The notes beneath the pieces were generated by a model that saw only the letters and a list, made by a program, of their open reading frames with translations, was not told the DNA's origin and ran no database searches. A DNA stretch of 64,000 bases from an uncultured delta proteobacterium (GTDB lineage Bacteria > Myxococcota_A > Polyangia > Polyangiales > Polyangiaceae), in assembly GCA_903906315.1 (NCBI GenBank), contig CAIVJW010000293.1, positions 1 through 64,000 on the forward strand, in the 5' to 3' direction. Below, piece after piece: positions 19,796-28,361 of the stretch (positions within the stretch are counted from its first letter, which is position 1; every line of letters starts with the position of its first letter). The translations under genes and the position numbers were made by a program.

Positions 19796-21639
19796 CGGCG
19801 CTCCTCGTCGGGGCCGCCGGGCGGGCGCGGAGCGGGCGGGTCCTCGGTGCGGGGCGCGGGGCGCGGGGGTGCAATCGCGGGCGGCAGCGGCGCTCCCGTG
19901 AGGCGAGGCGGGCTTGGGGGCTGGAGCCACGGCCCCCGCCAGCCCGGAGGGCGCCTCGATCCCGCGGCCGGCGCCGGCGTGATGCGCGGTGGTGGTTGCG
20001 ACGCGACGCGCGCGGAGATCGCCTCTGCGAAGGCGGGCGTGGGCGTCGTCGCCACGCGCGGGAGCGCCGGCACGCGCCCGATCGGATCGTCGGGGGGCGG
20101 GGCGTCGAGGCTCGCTTCGGCAGGCGGCAGCGGGGGCAGCGGGGGCAGCGACGATTGGTTGTAGACCTCCGAGATCGACAGGGGATCCGACAGGTCGAAG
20201 TGGTCGCCGACGTAGAGCGGCAGCGTGAACCTGAACGTGGCGCCACGCCCGAGCTCGCTCGTGACGTCGATGGTGCCTCCGTGCATGACGACGAGCCGCC
20301 GCGCGATCGCGAGCCCGAGGCCTGTGCCCGCGCGCCGCGCCCGAGCGTCGCCAAGCTGCCGGTATTCCTCGAAGATCGCGGCCGTGGCTTCCTTCGGGAT
20401 GCCCGGTCCGGTGTCGCGCACCTCGACGATCGCGTAGCCGCGCTGCGCGGAGACGGCGATGTCGATCGACCCCCTGCTCGTGAACTTGAGCGCGTTGGAG
20501 ACGAGGTTCGTCAGGACCTGCCGCACGCGCCGCTTGTCCGCGTGGGCGAGCACGCCGGACTCGCCCCCCACGGCGATCGCGAGGCCCTTGTCGCGGCTGA
20601 CGGGGCGCGCCTCGCGCACGACCGACTCGGCGATCTGCCGCACGTCGACCGCGCGCAGCGACAGCACGAGCGCGCCCGTCTCGAGCGCGGACAGGTCGAG
20701 GATGTCGCCGATCAGCGTGCGCAGGTGCTCGCCGCTCGTGCGGATGACCGCGATCGACTCGCGCGCGTCGCTCGAGAGCGGGCCGTCGACCTCGCTCTCG
20801 AGGACGTGTGCGAAGCCGAGGATCGCGTTGAGCGGCGTGCGAAGCTCGTGGCTCAGGCCCGCCAGGAACTCGGATCGCTCGCGGTCGCTCGTCGACGCCT
20901 GCTGCAGATCGGATCGGTAGCTGAGCTCGGCGGCCGCGAAGCGCGTCACGAGGACGTTGAAGGCGGCGGTCAGGACGCCGACCTGGTCGATCGACCGGAC
21001 CGGGATCGGCTCGGCGATCGTGCCCGCTTCGGGGCGCGCCATCGAGGCGATGCGGCGGCGCACGTAGTCGACGTCGCCGCTAGCCGCGCGGCTGAAGGTG
21101 AAAGCGACCGCGATCGCGACGCCGAGCAGCGCGACGGTGAGCGCGGCGACCGATCGCACGAGGTCGGTCGTGCCCGGCGCGGGCCTCGGCGCCGCGACGA
21201 ACGTGACGAGCGACAGGTGGTGCAGGGGCGCGGCGAGCGGGAGCGCGGCGTAGCGCGCGCGGCCGATCGCGGTGTCGGCCTCGCCCTCGCCGCGGATCAG
21301 GAGCTCGACGATCTCGCCCTTGTCGGGAGCGCGCAAGGTCGCGTTCGCCTCGATCGTCCCGTCCTGCCGGACGAGCAGCATCTCGGCGGCGGACCGCCGC
21401 GCCGCGCGATCGATCACCTCGCTGCGGTCCTCGTTGGCGGTCGACCGGAGCCGCGCCGCGAGCGTCCGGCAGAGCGCCACCGCGCGCAGGCCCGAGGCGT
21501 CGTCGCTGGTGCGCTGCAGCTGCACGACGCCGAGCGCGCCGATGGCGAGCGCCGTGGCGATCCCGACGAGCAGGACGACCGCGGGCGCGAGCGCGCGCAG
21601 CGGCAGCCCGCGCCGAGGGAAGGACGTTCGTCGGATCAC
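19792..21639 (-). CDS. Membrane sensor histidine kinase with Pro-rich tail
   Basis: Start taken as GTG 21639; TTG 21648 is the alternative. About 615 residues. One N-terminal and one further membrane helix (near 20-40 and 160-182) flank a periplasmic domain of about 120 residues; a HAMP-like linker follows. H-box EFLAGLSHELRTPLNAILGF, N-box QVLTNLVSNALKF, G1 VRDTGPGIP and G2 RAGTGLGLAIA are complete. After the kinase core comes a Pro/Ala-rich tail of about 140 residues with PPLPPLPP and similar runs, unusual for this family. The downstream gene overlaps its stop and encodes a related, degenerate kinase. Confidence 0.9.
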   Translation of the reverse strand: MIRRTSFPRRGLPLRALAPAVVLLVGIATALAIGALGVVQLQRTSDDASGLRAVALCRTLAARLRSTANEDRSEVIDRAARRSAAEMLLVRQDGTIEANATLRAPDKGEIVELLIRGEGEADTAIGRARYAALPLAAPLHHLSLVTFVAAPRPAPGTTDLVRSVAALTVALLGVAIAVAFTFSRAASGDVDYVRRRIASMARPEAGTIAEPIPVRSIDQVGVLTAAFNVLVTRFAAAELSYRSDLQQASTSDRERSEFLAGLSHELRTPLNAILGFAHVLESEVDGPLSSDARESIAVIRTSGEHLRTLIGDILDLSALETGALVLSLRAVDVRQIAESVVREARPVSRDKGLAIAVGGESGVLAHADKRRVRQVLTNLVSNALKFTSRGSIDIAVSAQRGYAIVEVRDTGPGIPKEATAAIFEEYRQLGDARARRAGTGLGLAIARRLVVMHGGTIDVTSELGRGATFRFTLPLYVGDHFDLSDPLSISEVYNQSSLPPLPPLPPAEASLDAPPPDDPIGRVPALPRVATTPTPAFAEAISARVASQPPPRITPAPAAGSRRPPGWRGPWLQPPSPPRLTGAPLPPAIAPPRPAPRTEDPPAPRPPGGPDEERR

Positions 21640-21687
21640 GGGGGGCAAGGCGCTCCGCGAGCTTAGCGCGCGCCGGGACGCGGGGCG

Positions 21688-23187
21688 TCAGGCGAGCCGA
21701 AGGCGCAGCGCCGCGCCGGGACGCAAGCGCGCGAAGAGGGGCTGAGACGATCGGCGGAGCGTGGCCAGCACGGGGTAGCCGCCGGTCGCCGGGTGGTCGG
21801 GGCCGAGCACGATGGGCGTGCCGTCGGTGGCGATCTGGATCGCGCCGCGGATCATGGGCGCGGGGAGGGCTAGGTCCGCGCCCTCGCGGGGCACGCGGTC
21901 CCCCTCGAGGCGCACGCCGACGCGATCGCCGAGGTGCGAGACGCGCCAGGAGACCGCGGCGAGGGCGTCGAGGGCCCCGGCCGGGAAGCGGCGAGCGTGC
22001 GGGCCCGCATCCACGTCGATCACGATCGATCCGCGCGGGTCCTCGATCGACGCCGGCGTAGAGGTTGGCATCGGCGCTTCGTCGCCGGCCAGCAGGACGT
22101 CGCCGGCCCGCAGCGAAAGTCCGCCGAGCCCGCCGAGGCCTGCGACGAGCAGCGTCGCGCGGGCGCCGATCGCGCGCGGGACGTCGACGCCGCCCCGGAT
22201 CGCGACGTATCGGACCGCGCGGGCCGTGGGCGGCACGACGATCGAGTCGCCGTCGCGGAGCCTCCGCGCCGGATCGCCGTCGATGGACGCGAGGACCTCG
22301 CCCCGGGCGAGGAACGACGCGCGGCCGAGCGGGATCTCGATCGCCGCCGCACCGTCGGCGTTGCCCACGGCCGCGTTCGCGGCGGCGTGCGCCTCCACGT
22401 CGAGGGGGCCCGACGGCGGCACGCCGCGCGCGAGCAGGCCGGGGCGCCCGCGGTCCTGGATCGTCGAGCCCGGCGGCGCACTCTCGACGACCAGCCCGCC
22501 GCCGCCACCACGAGGCGAGGCGTCGCCCGCGCGCAGCGAGACCGCGGGCGCACGCGGGGTCGGCGCCCCTGGCACGGCCTCGAACCGCACGCGATCCCCG
22601 GGCGCGAAGAGGGTGACCGGATCGCGCGCGGGATCGAAGAGGGCCGCGTCGTACGCGCGCCCGAGCAGGCTCCACCCGCCCGGCGAGGCGAACGGGTACA
22701 CGCCCGTGAACTCGGACGCGACGGCCACGCTCCCGGCGGCGACCCGCGGGCGCGGCGACGGCCGGCGCGGCACGACGAGGCGCGGGTCGAGGCCGCGGAG
22801 GTAGCCGAACCCGGGCAGGAAGCCGACGATCTCGACGACGTACTCGCGATCGGCGTGCCGGCTGGCGACCCCCTCGGGGGTGAGGCCCGTGGCGGCCGCG
22901 ATCGCGGGGAGATCCGGCCCGTCGTACGTCGTCGCGATCACGTGCGCGCGCCCCGGCGGCGTGTCGACGCGGGCGCGGGCGAGCACCGCGCGAGCGACGG
23001 CCGCGAGCGCGTCCGCGTCGCGCGCCCCGTGCACCGCGACGCACCCGCCGCCCACGACGACGTCGGCGTCGGGCCTGGCGCGCGAGATCGCGAGCGCGAC
23101 CGCGTGCGTCCGCTCTGCGCGGTCGGTCGCGCCGTCGATCGCGAGATCGAGGTAGACGGCGCTCTCGCCGAACGCCTCCGCGATCAC
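21688..23187 (-). CDS. pxpBC: 5-oxoprolinase subunits B and C fused (KipI-KipA type)
   Basis: The protein has 499 residues; GTG 23187 overlaps the stop of pxpA. Residues 1-200 match PxpB/KipI (FGESAVYLDL, REYVVEIVGFLPGFGYLRGLD, ASEFTGVYPFASPGGW). Residues about 225-499 match the PxpC/KipA carboxyltransferase-like domain (VVESAPPGSTIQDRGRPG, GVPPSGPLD, RGAIQIATDGTPIVLGPDHPATGGYP). Together with PxpA it should open 5-oxoproline to glutamate using ATP. Subunits B and C are usually separate; the fusion occurs in some bacteria. KipI and KipA of Bacillus also regulate a sporulation histidine kinase, and here two histidine-kinase genes follow on the same strand. Confidence 0.9.
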   Translation of the reverse strand: MIAEAFGESAVYLDLAIDGATDRAERTHAVALAISRARPDADVVVGGGCVAVHGARDADALAAVARAVLARARVDTPPGRAHVIATTYDGPDLPAIAAATGLTPEGVASRHADREYVVEIVGFLPGFGYLRGLDPRLVVPRRPSPRPRVAAGSVAVASEFTGVYPFASPGGWSLLGRAYDAALFDPARDPVTLFAPGDRVRFEAVPGAPTPRAPAVSLRAGDASPRGGGGGLVVESAPPGSTIQDRGRPGLLARGVPPSGPLDVEAHAAANAAVGNADGAAAIEIPLGRASFLARGEVLASIDGDPARRLRDGDSIVVPPTARAVRYVAIRGGVDVPRAIGARATLLVAGLGGLGGLSLRAGDVLLAGDEAPMPTSTPASIEDPRGSIVIDVDAGPHARRFPAGALDALAAVSWRVSHLGDRVGVRLEGDRVPREGADLALPAPMIRGAIQIATDGTPIVLGPDHPATGGYPVLATLRRSSQPLFARLRPGAALRLRLA

Positions 23188-23897
23188 GGCGCGACCTGCG
23201 CGTCGAGGAGCGCCGCGGTCGCGAGAGCGGTCCGCACCGCGCGCGCGATCGCGACCGCCCGGGCCCCGTCGCCGTGCACGCAGATCGTCTCGACCGCGCC
23301 CGACCTCGCCAGCCGGAGCGCCTGCGTCGCGGCCTCGTCCGGCTCCTCGATCGACGCGCCGGGATCCCCCCTCGGCACGAGCGAGCCGTCCGCCCGGTAC
23401 GCCCGATCGGCGAAGCCCTCCCGCGCGTACGCGATCGCCCGAACGCGGGCCTCGTCGGCGAGCGCGCCCCTCGGTGGGCCGACGAGGCGCACGCCGCCGC
23501 CGAGCGCGGCCGTGACGCCGTCGATCAGCGCGCGCGCGATCGCCGGGTCTCGTGCTGCGTCGTGGTAGAGCGCGCCGTGCGGCTTCACGGCGTCGACCGC
23601 GATCCCCGCCGCGCGGGCGATCCAAGCGATCGCCCCGCATTGATCGGCCACGCACTCCGCGAGCGCGCTCGGCGCCATCGAGACGCTCGCGCGCCCGAAC
23701 CTCGCGCGGTCCGGGTACCCCGGGTGCGCGGCGAGCGCCGCCCGCGCGCGCGCGACGCACCCGACGGCCCGTCGCATCGACCCCTCGTCGCCCGCGTGCC
23801 CGCCGCACGCGACGTTGCACACCCCGGCGAGCGCGTAGAGCTCCTCGTCCTCGCCGGGAAGCTCGCCGAGGTCCACGTTGATCGTCACGCGCGCCAT
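23184..23897 (-). CDS. pxpA: 5-oxoprolinase subunit A (LamB/YcsF family)
   Basis: Start taken as ATG 23897 because GGAG lies six bases upstream; ATG 23912 is in frame. 237 residues. Family hallmarks: INVDLGELPGEDEELYAL, NVACGGHAGDEGSM, AAHPGYPDRARFGR, DAVKPHGALYHD and ICVHGDG near the end. PxpA acts with PxpB and PxpC in ATP-dependent cleavage of 5-oxoproline, a damage product of glutamine and glutamate. It overlaps the pxpB-pxpC fusion, making a complete two-gene operon. It is slightly shorter than the 245-255 residues usual for PxpA, mainly through trimmed loops. Confidence 0.92.
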   Translation of the reverse strand: MARVTINVDLGELPGEDEELYALAGVCNVACGGHAGDEGSMRRAVGCVARARAALAAHPGYPDRARFGRASVSMAPSALAECVADQCGAIAWIARAAGIAVDAVKPHGALYHDAARDPAIARALIDGVTAALGGGVRLVGPPRGALADEARVRAIAYAREGFADRAYRADGSLVPRGDPGASIEEPDEAATQALRLARSGAVETICVHGDGARAVAIARAVRTALATAALLDAQVAP

Positions 23898-23932
23898 CCC
23901 GGGCTCCGCCATCCTCGGGCCTGCGGCGCCCG

Positions 23933-25099
23933 TCAGGGAGCCGTGCGGATCACCGCGTAGGTGAGGCCGTGCCACCACGGCGCCGGCTGCACGCCTGGGT
24001 AGCCGCCGATCGCCACCAGCGCGAAGCCGGCGCCGTCGACGAAATCCGTCGCGTCCAGGCCGGCCTGCGCCAGGAGCGGAGCGATCGGCGTCGCCGAGGT
24101 CGGCGTCGAGTCGCCGGGTGCGTGCGTGCTCAGGAACGCCTTGTCGAGCGCCCCGTACGCGACCTGGTCGAGGTCGTCGAACGGCGGCACCGGGCCCACC
24201 GAGCCGAGCGAGAGCGACGACGCGACCTGCCAGGGCGCCGCGCCGTCGGTCCCCGGCGTGACGCGCACGTCCACCATCGGCAGCGCGAGGTCCGCGTGCA
24301 CGACCTGGAGGCTCACGTGCCCGGGGTCGGCCGCGTGGTACACCGCGACCAGCGCGAGGGACGCCGTCGGCGCGTCCGGCCCGTAGGCGTCGCCGCACGC
24401 GAGCTTCATCGACGCGTCGACGTGCGCCGGCCCGCCGAGGCAGCCCATCGGCACCATCACGAGGCTCTTGCCGCTCGTGAACGCCGACCGCGGTACGACC
24501 GGCAGCGCGGCCGTGACGACCCCCTCCGGCGGCGCCGCGAGGATCGCCGAGCAGGTCTTTCCGAGGGTCTTCGCGAGATCGCCCGCGATCACGGTCGGTC
24601 GCACGTCGACGCCGGCCGGTATCACGTCGGTCACGTCCACCGCCTCGGCGTGCGCGAACGGCAGGCCCCCCGCCGGCCACGGTGGCGCGTCGCCGTTTTC
24701 GCCGCCCGGGTGGCCGATCAAGCACAGGCGCACCGACGGATAGTCCGCGACCCCGTCGACGATCGTCAGCGTCGTGGGGCCCGGCGGGCCCGCGTCGACC
24801 GCGCTGCCTCCTGCGCCGCCCGCCCCGCCCGTGGCCGACGAGCTCGTCGTGCCCCCGCCTCCGGGCTGCCCCCCGGCGCCGCCGTACCCCCCGCCGCCCG
24901 CGGATCCCGTCGTCGTCGCGGTCGAGGTCGTCGTCGCGGCCGCGCCGCCCGCCCCGCTCGAGTCGCTCGCTGCCAGCAGATCGTGGCGGTTCGAGCACCC
25001 GGCCGCGAGCGCGACCCCGATCCCCGCGACCGCGGCCGCCCACGCGGTCGCGTTCGGGGCTTCCCGCGTCAACGCGCTTCTCCTCCGGCTCCGAACCAC
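23933..25099 (-). CDS. Secreted lipoprotein of unknown function with Gly/Ser/Thr linker
   Basis: The protein has 388 residues from GTG 25099. A lipobox-type signal (GIGVALAAGC) indicates lipidation. A low-complexity linker of about 65 residues (Thr/Ser runs, then Gly-rich) follows, as in many myxobacterial surface lipoproteins. The remaining 270 residues form an unrecognised globular domain with scattered Cys (SVRLCLIGH, KTCSAIL, MGCLGG, LACGDAYG) that may form disulfides. The gene is 35 bases upstream of pxpA on the same strand, but a shared role is not obvious. Similar short domains recur in several Polyangiales lipoproteins, by general recollection of that group. Confidence 0.85.
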   Translation of the reverse strand: MVRSRRRSALTREAPNATAWAAAVAGIGVALAAGCSNRHDLLAASDSSGAGGAAATTTSTATTTGSAGGGGYGGAGGQPGGGGTTSSSATGGAGGAGGSAVDAGPPGPTTLTIVDGVADYPSVRLCLIGHPGGENGDAPPWPAGGLPFAHAEAVDVTDVIPAGVDVRPTVIAGDLAKTLGKTCSAILAAPPEGVVTAALPVVPRSAFTSGKSLVMVPMGCLGGPAHVDASMKLACGDAYGPDAPTASLALVAVYHAADPGHVSLQVVHADLALPMVDVRVTPGTDGAAPWQVASSLSLGSVGPVPPFDDLDQVAYGALDKAFLSTHAPGDSTPTSATPIAPLLAQAGLDATDFVDGAGFALVAIGGYPGVQPAPWWHGLTYAVIRTAP

Positions 25100-25212
25100 G
25101 CATAGAGACTACCGTGCGCAACGTCCGAAGGAAGCAAGGTTCTCCCCCGCGACGCGACGATCGGCCCGCCGCGCCCGCGCCCAGGCCGCCGTCGGCGCCC
25201 CCGTCGGCCGCG

Positions 25213-26379
25213 GTGCTGACGGTCTCCGCCGCCGCGACCGTGCGGCGCGGCCACCCGTGGGTGTACCGCCAGGGCGTTGCGCGCGCGCCCGTCGGCCTCT
25301 CGACGGGCGACGTCGTCGACATCGTCGACGAGGCGGGATCGCACCTCGGCGCCGGCCTCTGGGACGCGATCTCCCCCATCGCGGCCCGCGTCTACGAGCA
25401 CGACCGCGCCGTCCGCGTCGACGTCGCGTCGATCGCGCGCCGCTTCGATCGCGCCCTCGAGCTGCGCGACGCGCTCTTCCCGGCGGGGTCGGGCACCACC
25501 GCGTTCCGCCTCTGCAACGGCGAGGGCGACCGCATCCCCGGCCTCGTCGTCGACCGCTACGGCGAGGTCGCGATCGTGCGCCTCGACGGGGCGATCCTCG
25601 ATCCCTGGCTCGACCGCCTCGCCGACCCGATAGCGGCCGCCCTCGCGCGTCGCGGCGTCCGATCCGTCGCGCTGCGCGTGGCCTCGGAGGACGGCGGCAG
25701 CAAGCTCCGGCGCCTCCGCGGCGACGACCCGCCCGACCGCGTCGTCGTCACCGAGGCCGGCGCGCGCATGGAGGTCGACCTCGCGCGCGGCCAGAAGACC
25801 GGCGCGTTTCTCGACCAGCGCGACAACCGCGTCCGCGTGCGCGCGCTCGCCGCAGGTCGCGCTCGCGTCCTCAACCTCTTCAGCTACGCCGGCGGCTTCT
25901 CGGTCGCCGCCGCGCTCGGTGGCGCCGTGCGCGTCACCTCCGTCGACGTCGCCGCCGCCGCGCACGCCACCGCGCAGCGCACGTTCCGCGAAAACGGCCT
26001 CGATCCCTCCGCGCACGCCTTCGTCACGGCCGACGCCTTCGCGTACCTCGACCAGGCCCGCGCGCGCGGCGAGCGCTTCGACCTCGTGGTCTCCGATCCG
26101 CCGAGCTTCGCGCCCAGCGAGCGCGCCCTGCAGCGGGCCCTCGCCGCCTACCGCAAGCTCCACGCGGCCGTCGCGGGCGTGCTCGCGGACGGCGGCATCC
26201 TGTGCGCCGCGTCCTGCTCGAGCCACGTCGACGCGAACGACTTCCTCGCCACGCTCGACGACGCAGCGATCGGCCGCGACGACCTCCGGGTGCGCGCGAT
26301 CCATGGTCCTCCCGAGGACCACCCCTCGCTCCCCGCGTGGCCCGAGGGGCGCTACCTGAAATTCGTCGTGCTCTGGTAG
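25213..26379 (+). CDS. RlmI-like class I SAM-dependent RNA methyltransferase (PUA-methyltransferase)
   Basis: Start taken as GTG 25213 (388 residues). GTG 25114 is also in frame, but it would leave only 14 bases to the divergent lipoprotein start. An N-terminal PUA-type domain begins TVRRGHPWVYRQ; the linker contains GDRIPGLVVDRYG. The SAM domain has EVDLARGQKTGAFLDQRDNR, the motif I region VLNLFSYAGGFSVAAA, VTSVDVA, and the catalytic DPPSFAPSE with C-S-S-H near the end (LCAASCSSHV). This matches RlmI, which methylates 23S rRNA C1962 to m5C. There is no strong ribosome site, so the start is uncertain. Confidence 0.88.
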   Translation: MLTVSAAATVRRGHPWVYRQGVARAPVGLSTGDVVDIVDEAGSHLGAGLWDAISPIAARVYEHDRAVRVDVASIARRFDRALELRDALFPAGSGTTAFRLCNGEGDRIPGLVVDRYGEVAIVRLDGAILDPWLDRLADPIAAALARRGVRSVALRVASEDGGSKLRRLRGDDPPDRVVVTEAGARMEVDLARGQKTGAFLDQRDNRVRVRALAAGRARVLNLFSYAGGFSVAAALGGAVRVTSVDVAAAAHATAQRTFRENGLDPSAHAFVTADAFAYLDQARARGERFDLVVSDPPSFAPSERALQRALAAYRKLHAAVAGVLADGGILCAASCSSHVDANDFLATLDDAAIGRDDLRVRAIHGPPEDHPSLPAWPEGRYLKFVVLW

Positions 26380-26380
26380 C

Positions 26381-26419
26381 GCACGCGGGCAGCACGCGGG
26401 CAGCGCGCGGGCAGCACGC
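26381..26419. repeat. Short tandem repeat of an 11-base unit
   Basis: Three and a half copies of GCACGCGGGCA (third copy has GCGCG) lie directly after the stop of the RlmI-like gene and before the end of the convergent kinase gene. It may be a slippage product; no terminator was seen here. Confidence 0.85.
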
Positions 26420-26424
26420 CGAAT

Positions 26425-28071
26425 TCAGAAGCCGGGGTTCGTGACCTTCGGCATCCCGCCGCCAGTGCTCGTCGGCGCGGGCGCGATCGTCGGTGCCGTC
26501 GTCGTCGGCTTCGGCAGCGGCCCGCCGAGCTTCGCCGTCGTCGGCACGTTCGGGATCGCCGTCGTCGCGCTCGGCGCGCTGCCCACCGGCGGTGCGCTCG
26601 CGATCGCCGGCGCCGCGCTCGCAGACCCGCTCGCGGCAGGCGCGCCCCCGGCCCCCGCGGATGCGGCCTGGGTCGTCGCCGCGGTCGTGGGCGCTGCGGT
26701 CGTCGTCGTCGTGGGCGAGGGATGCGGCGGGCGCGCGGAGGTCGGCTGCGCGGGCTGAGCGGGCTGGGCGGCGGGCTGGCGCGCGAACAGCATCGCCCCG
26801 GCGCCGAGCCCGCCCGCGGCGAGGAGCCCGAGCACGACCATCGCGGCGCGCCCCGTCGACGACCCTGGCGGCGCGACCACGCTGTCGGGCACGACGAACC
26901 CGGTCGCCGCGCTCGCGTGCGTGCTGTGCGTCTCGATCCGCGTCACCGCCGAGAGCTGCCCGCTCGGCGGAGCGATCGACTCGAGCGGCGGCGGGTCCGT
27001 GAGCAGGCTGGGCCGGTCGCCGCCGGCCACGGCCCCGCTCGTGTCGCCGATCTTGCGCGCGACGAGCCGGGCGTCCGCGAGCCGGATCGCGTCCTTGATC
27101 GCGTTGCGGCGCTTCTCCGCTCGGTCGCCGAGCACCGCGCGCACGAACGTCGCGAGGTCCTCGCTCTCCGAGGCCGCGGTCATCTCGGCGAGCGCGCGGT
27201 CGAGCGCCTTGGCCATCTCCTGCATCGTCTGGAAGCGACGCCCGACGTCCTTCTCGAGCGCCTGGCAGATCGCCAGGTCGAGCGACGTCGGGCAGTCCGG
27301 CCGCAGCGAGCTCGGGGGCGGCACCGGCGCGGCGTCGGTGATGCGGTGGAGCGTCGCCATGTCGTTGTCGCCGCGGAACGGGTGCTTCCCCGTCACCATC
27401 TGGTAGAGCACGATCCCGAGCGCGAAGATGTCCGTGCGCCGGTCGACCTCCTTGCCGATCGCCTGCTCCGGCGACATGAACGGGACCTTGCCCTTGAGCT
27501 GCCCCGCGTGCGTGTGGCTCGCCTCGGCCTCGGTCGCCTTCGCCACGCCGAAGTCGACGATCTTCACCACGCCGTCGTAGGTGACGAGGATGTTCTGCGG
27601 CGAGACGTCGCGGTGGACGAGGCCCACGAGCTCACCCCCGTCGTTCTTGAGCTCGTGCGCGGCGTGCAGGCCGAGCGCCGCGTGGAGCGAGACCTTCGTC
27701 GCGACGTGCAGAGGGATGCCGCCGCGGGCCCGCGCGGCCTTGTGCAGCGCCGACAGCGGCTCGCCGTCCACCCACTCCATCACGAGATACAGGACGCCCT
27801 CCTGCTCGCCGAGATCGAGGATCTCGCAGACGTGCGGGTGGCGGATGCGCGACGCGAGCTCGGCCTCGGCCAGGAACATCTGCTCGAACTGCGGGTCGTC
27901 CGAGAGCGCTGGCAGCATCGACTTGACGGCGACGATCTTCTGGAAGCCGCGGGTGCCCTTCAGGCGGGCGGCCCAGACCACGGCCATCCCGCCCTGCGCG
28001 ATCGGGACGAGGAGCTCGTAGCGGCCGAGCGTGTGGCCCGCGCCGACGTCGCCGAGGCTCTTCACGCCCAT
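26425..28071 (-). CDS. Eukaryotic-like Ser/Thr protein kinase with C-terminal membrane helix
   Basis: Start taken as ATG 28071 (548 residues) because GAGAGGG lies six bases upstream; ATG 28077 is in frame. The kinase domain (about 18-290) has the Gly-loop LVPIAQGGMAVVWAA, VAVKSM Lys, the catalytic loop HRDVSPQN (Ser replaces the usual Lys, common in myxobacterial kinases), KIVDFGVAK and VPFMSPEQ. After a linker comes one membrane helix (about 415-437, MVVLGLLAAGGLGAGAMLFA) and an extracytoplasmic tail of about 110 residues made almost only of Ala, Pro, Thr, Ser and Gly. It is likely a membrane-anchored signalling kinase, upstream signal unknown. Confidence 0.93.
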   Translation of the reverse strand: MGVKSLGDVGAGHTLGRYELLVPIAQGGMAVVWAARLKGTRGFQKIVAVKSMLPALSDDPQFEQMFLAEAELASRIRHPHVCEILDLGEQEGVLYLVMEWVDGEPLSALHKAARARGGIPLHVATKVSLHAALGLHAAHELKNDGGELVGLVHRDVSPQNILVTYDGVVKIVDFGVAKATEAEASHTHAGQLKGKVPFMSPEQAIGKEVDRRTDIFALGIVLYQMVTGKHPFRGDNDMATLHRITDAAPVPPPSSLRPDCPTSLDLAICQALEKDVGRRFQTMQEMAKALDRALAEMTAASESEDLATFVRAVLGDRAEKRRNAIKDAIRLADARLVARKIGDTSGAVAGGDRPSLLTDPPPLESIAPPSGQLSAVTRIETHSTHASAATGFVVPDSVVAPPGSSTGRAAMVVLGLLAAGGLGAGAMLFARQPAAQPAQPAQPTSARPPHPSPTTTTTAAPTTAATTQAASAGAGGAPAASGSASAAPAIASAPPVGSAPSATTAIPNVPTTAKLGGPLPKPTTTAPTIAPAPTSTGGGMPKVTNPGF

Positions 28072-28361
28072 GCGCATCCCTCTCGCGCGCACGGCTGCCC
28101 GATCGTGGCGACGCCACGACGCTCGCCGGTCCCCGCGGAGCCTCGGTCTCGATGCACGGTCTGCCGGAGGATCGCAGAACGCCCGGGAATCCTCAAGAAG
28201 CGAGCCACACCAAGCACCCACTCGGGAAGCTGTCCGACCGACCGAGAGGGGGCAAGCCCCTAACTCGACTTTTCCCGCCGCGCGGCACCGGATAAGCTGG
28301 GAGCGTGCATCCTTCCACCTGGCGCGCGTCGCCGGCCCGCATCGTCCCGGCCGGGCTCACC

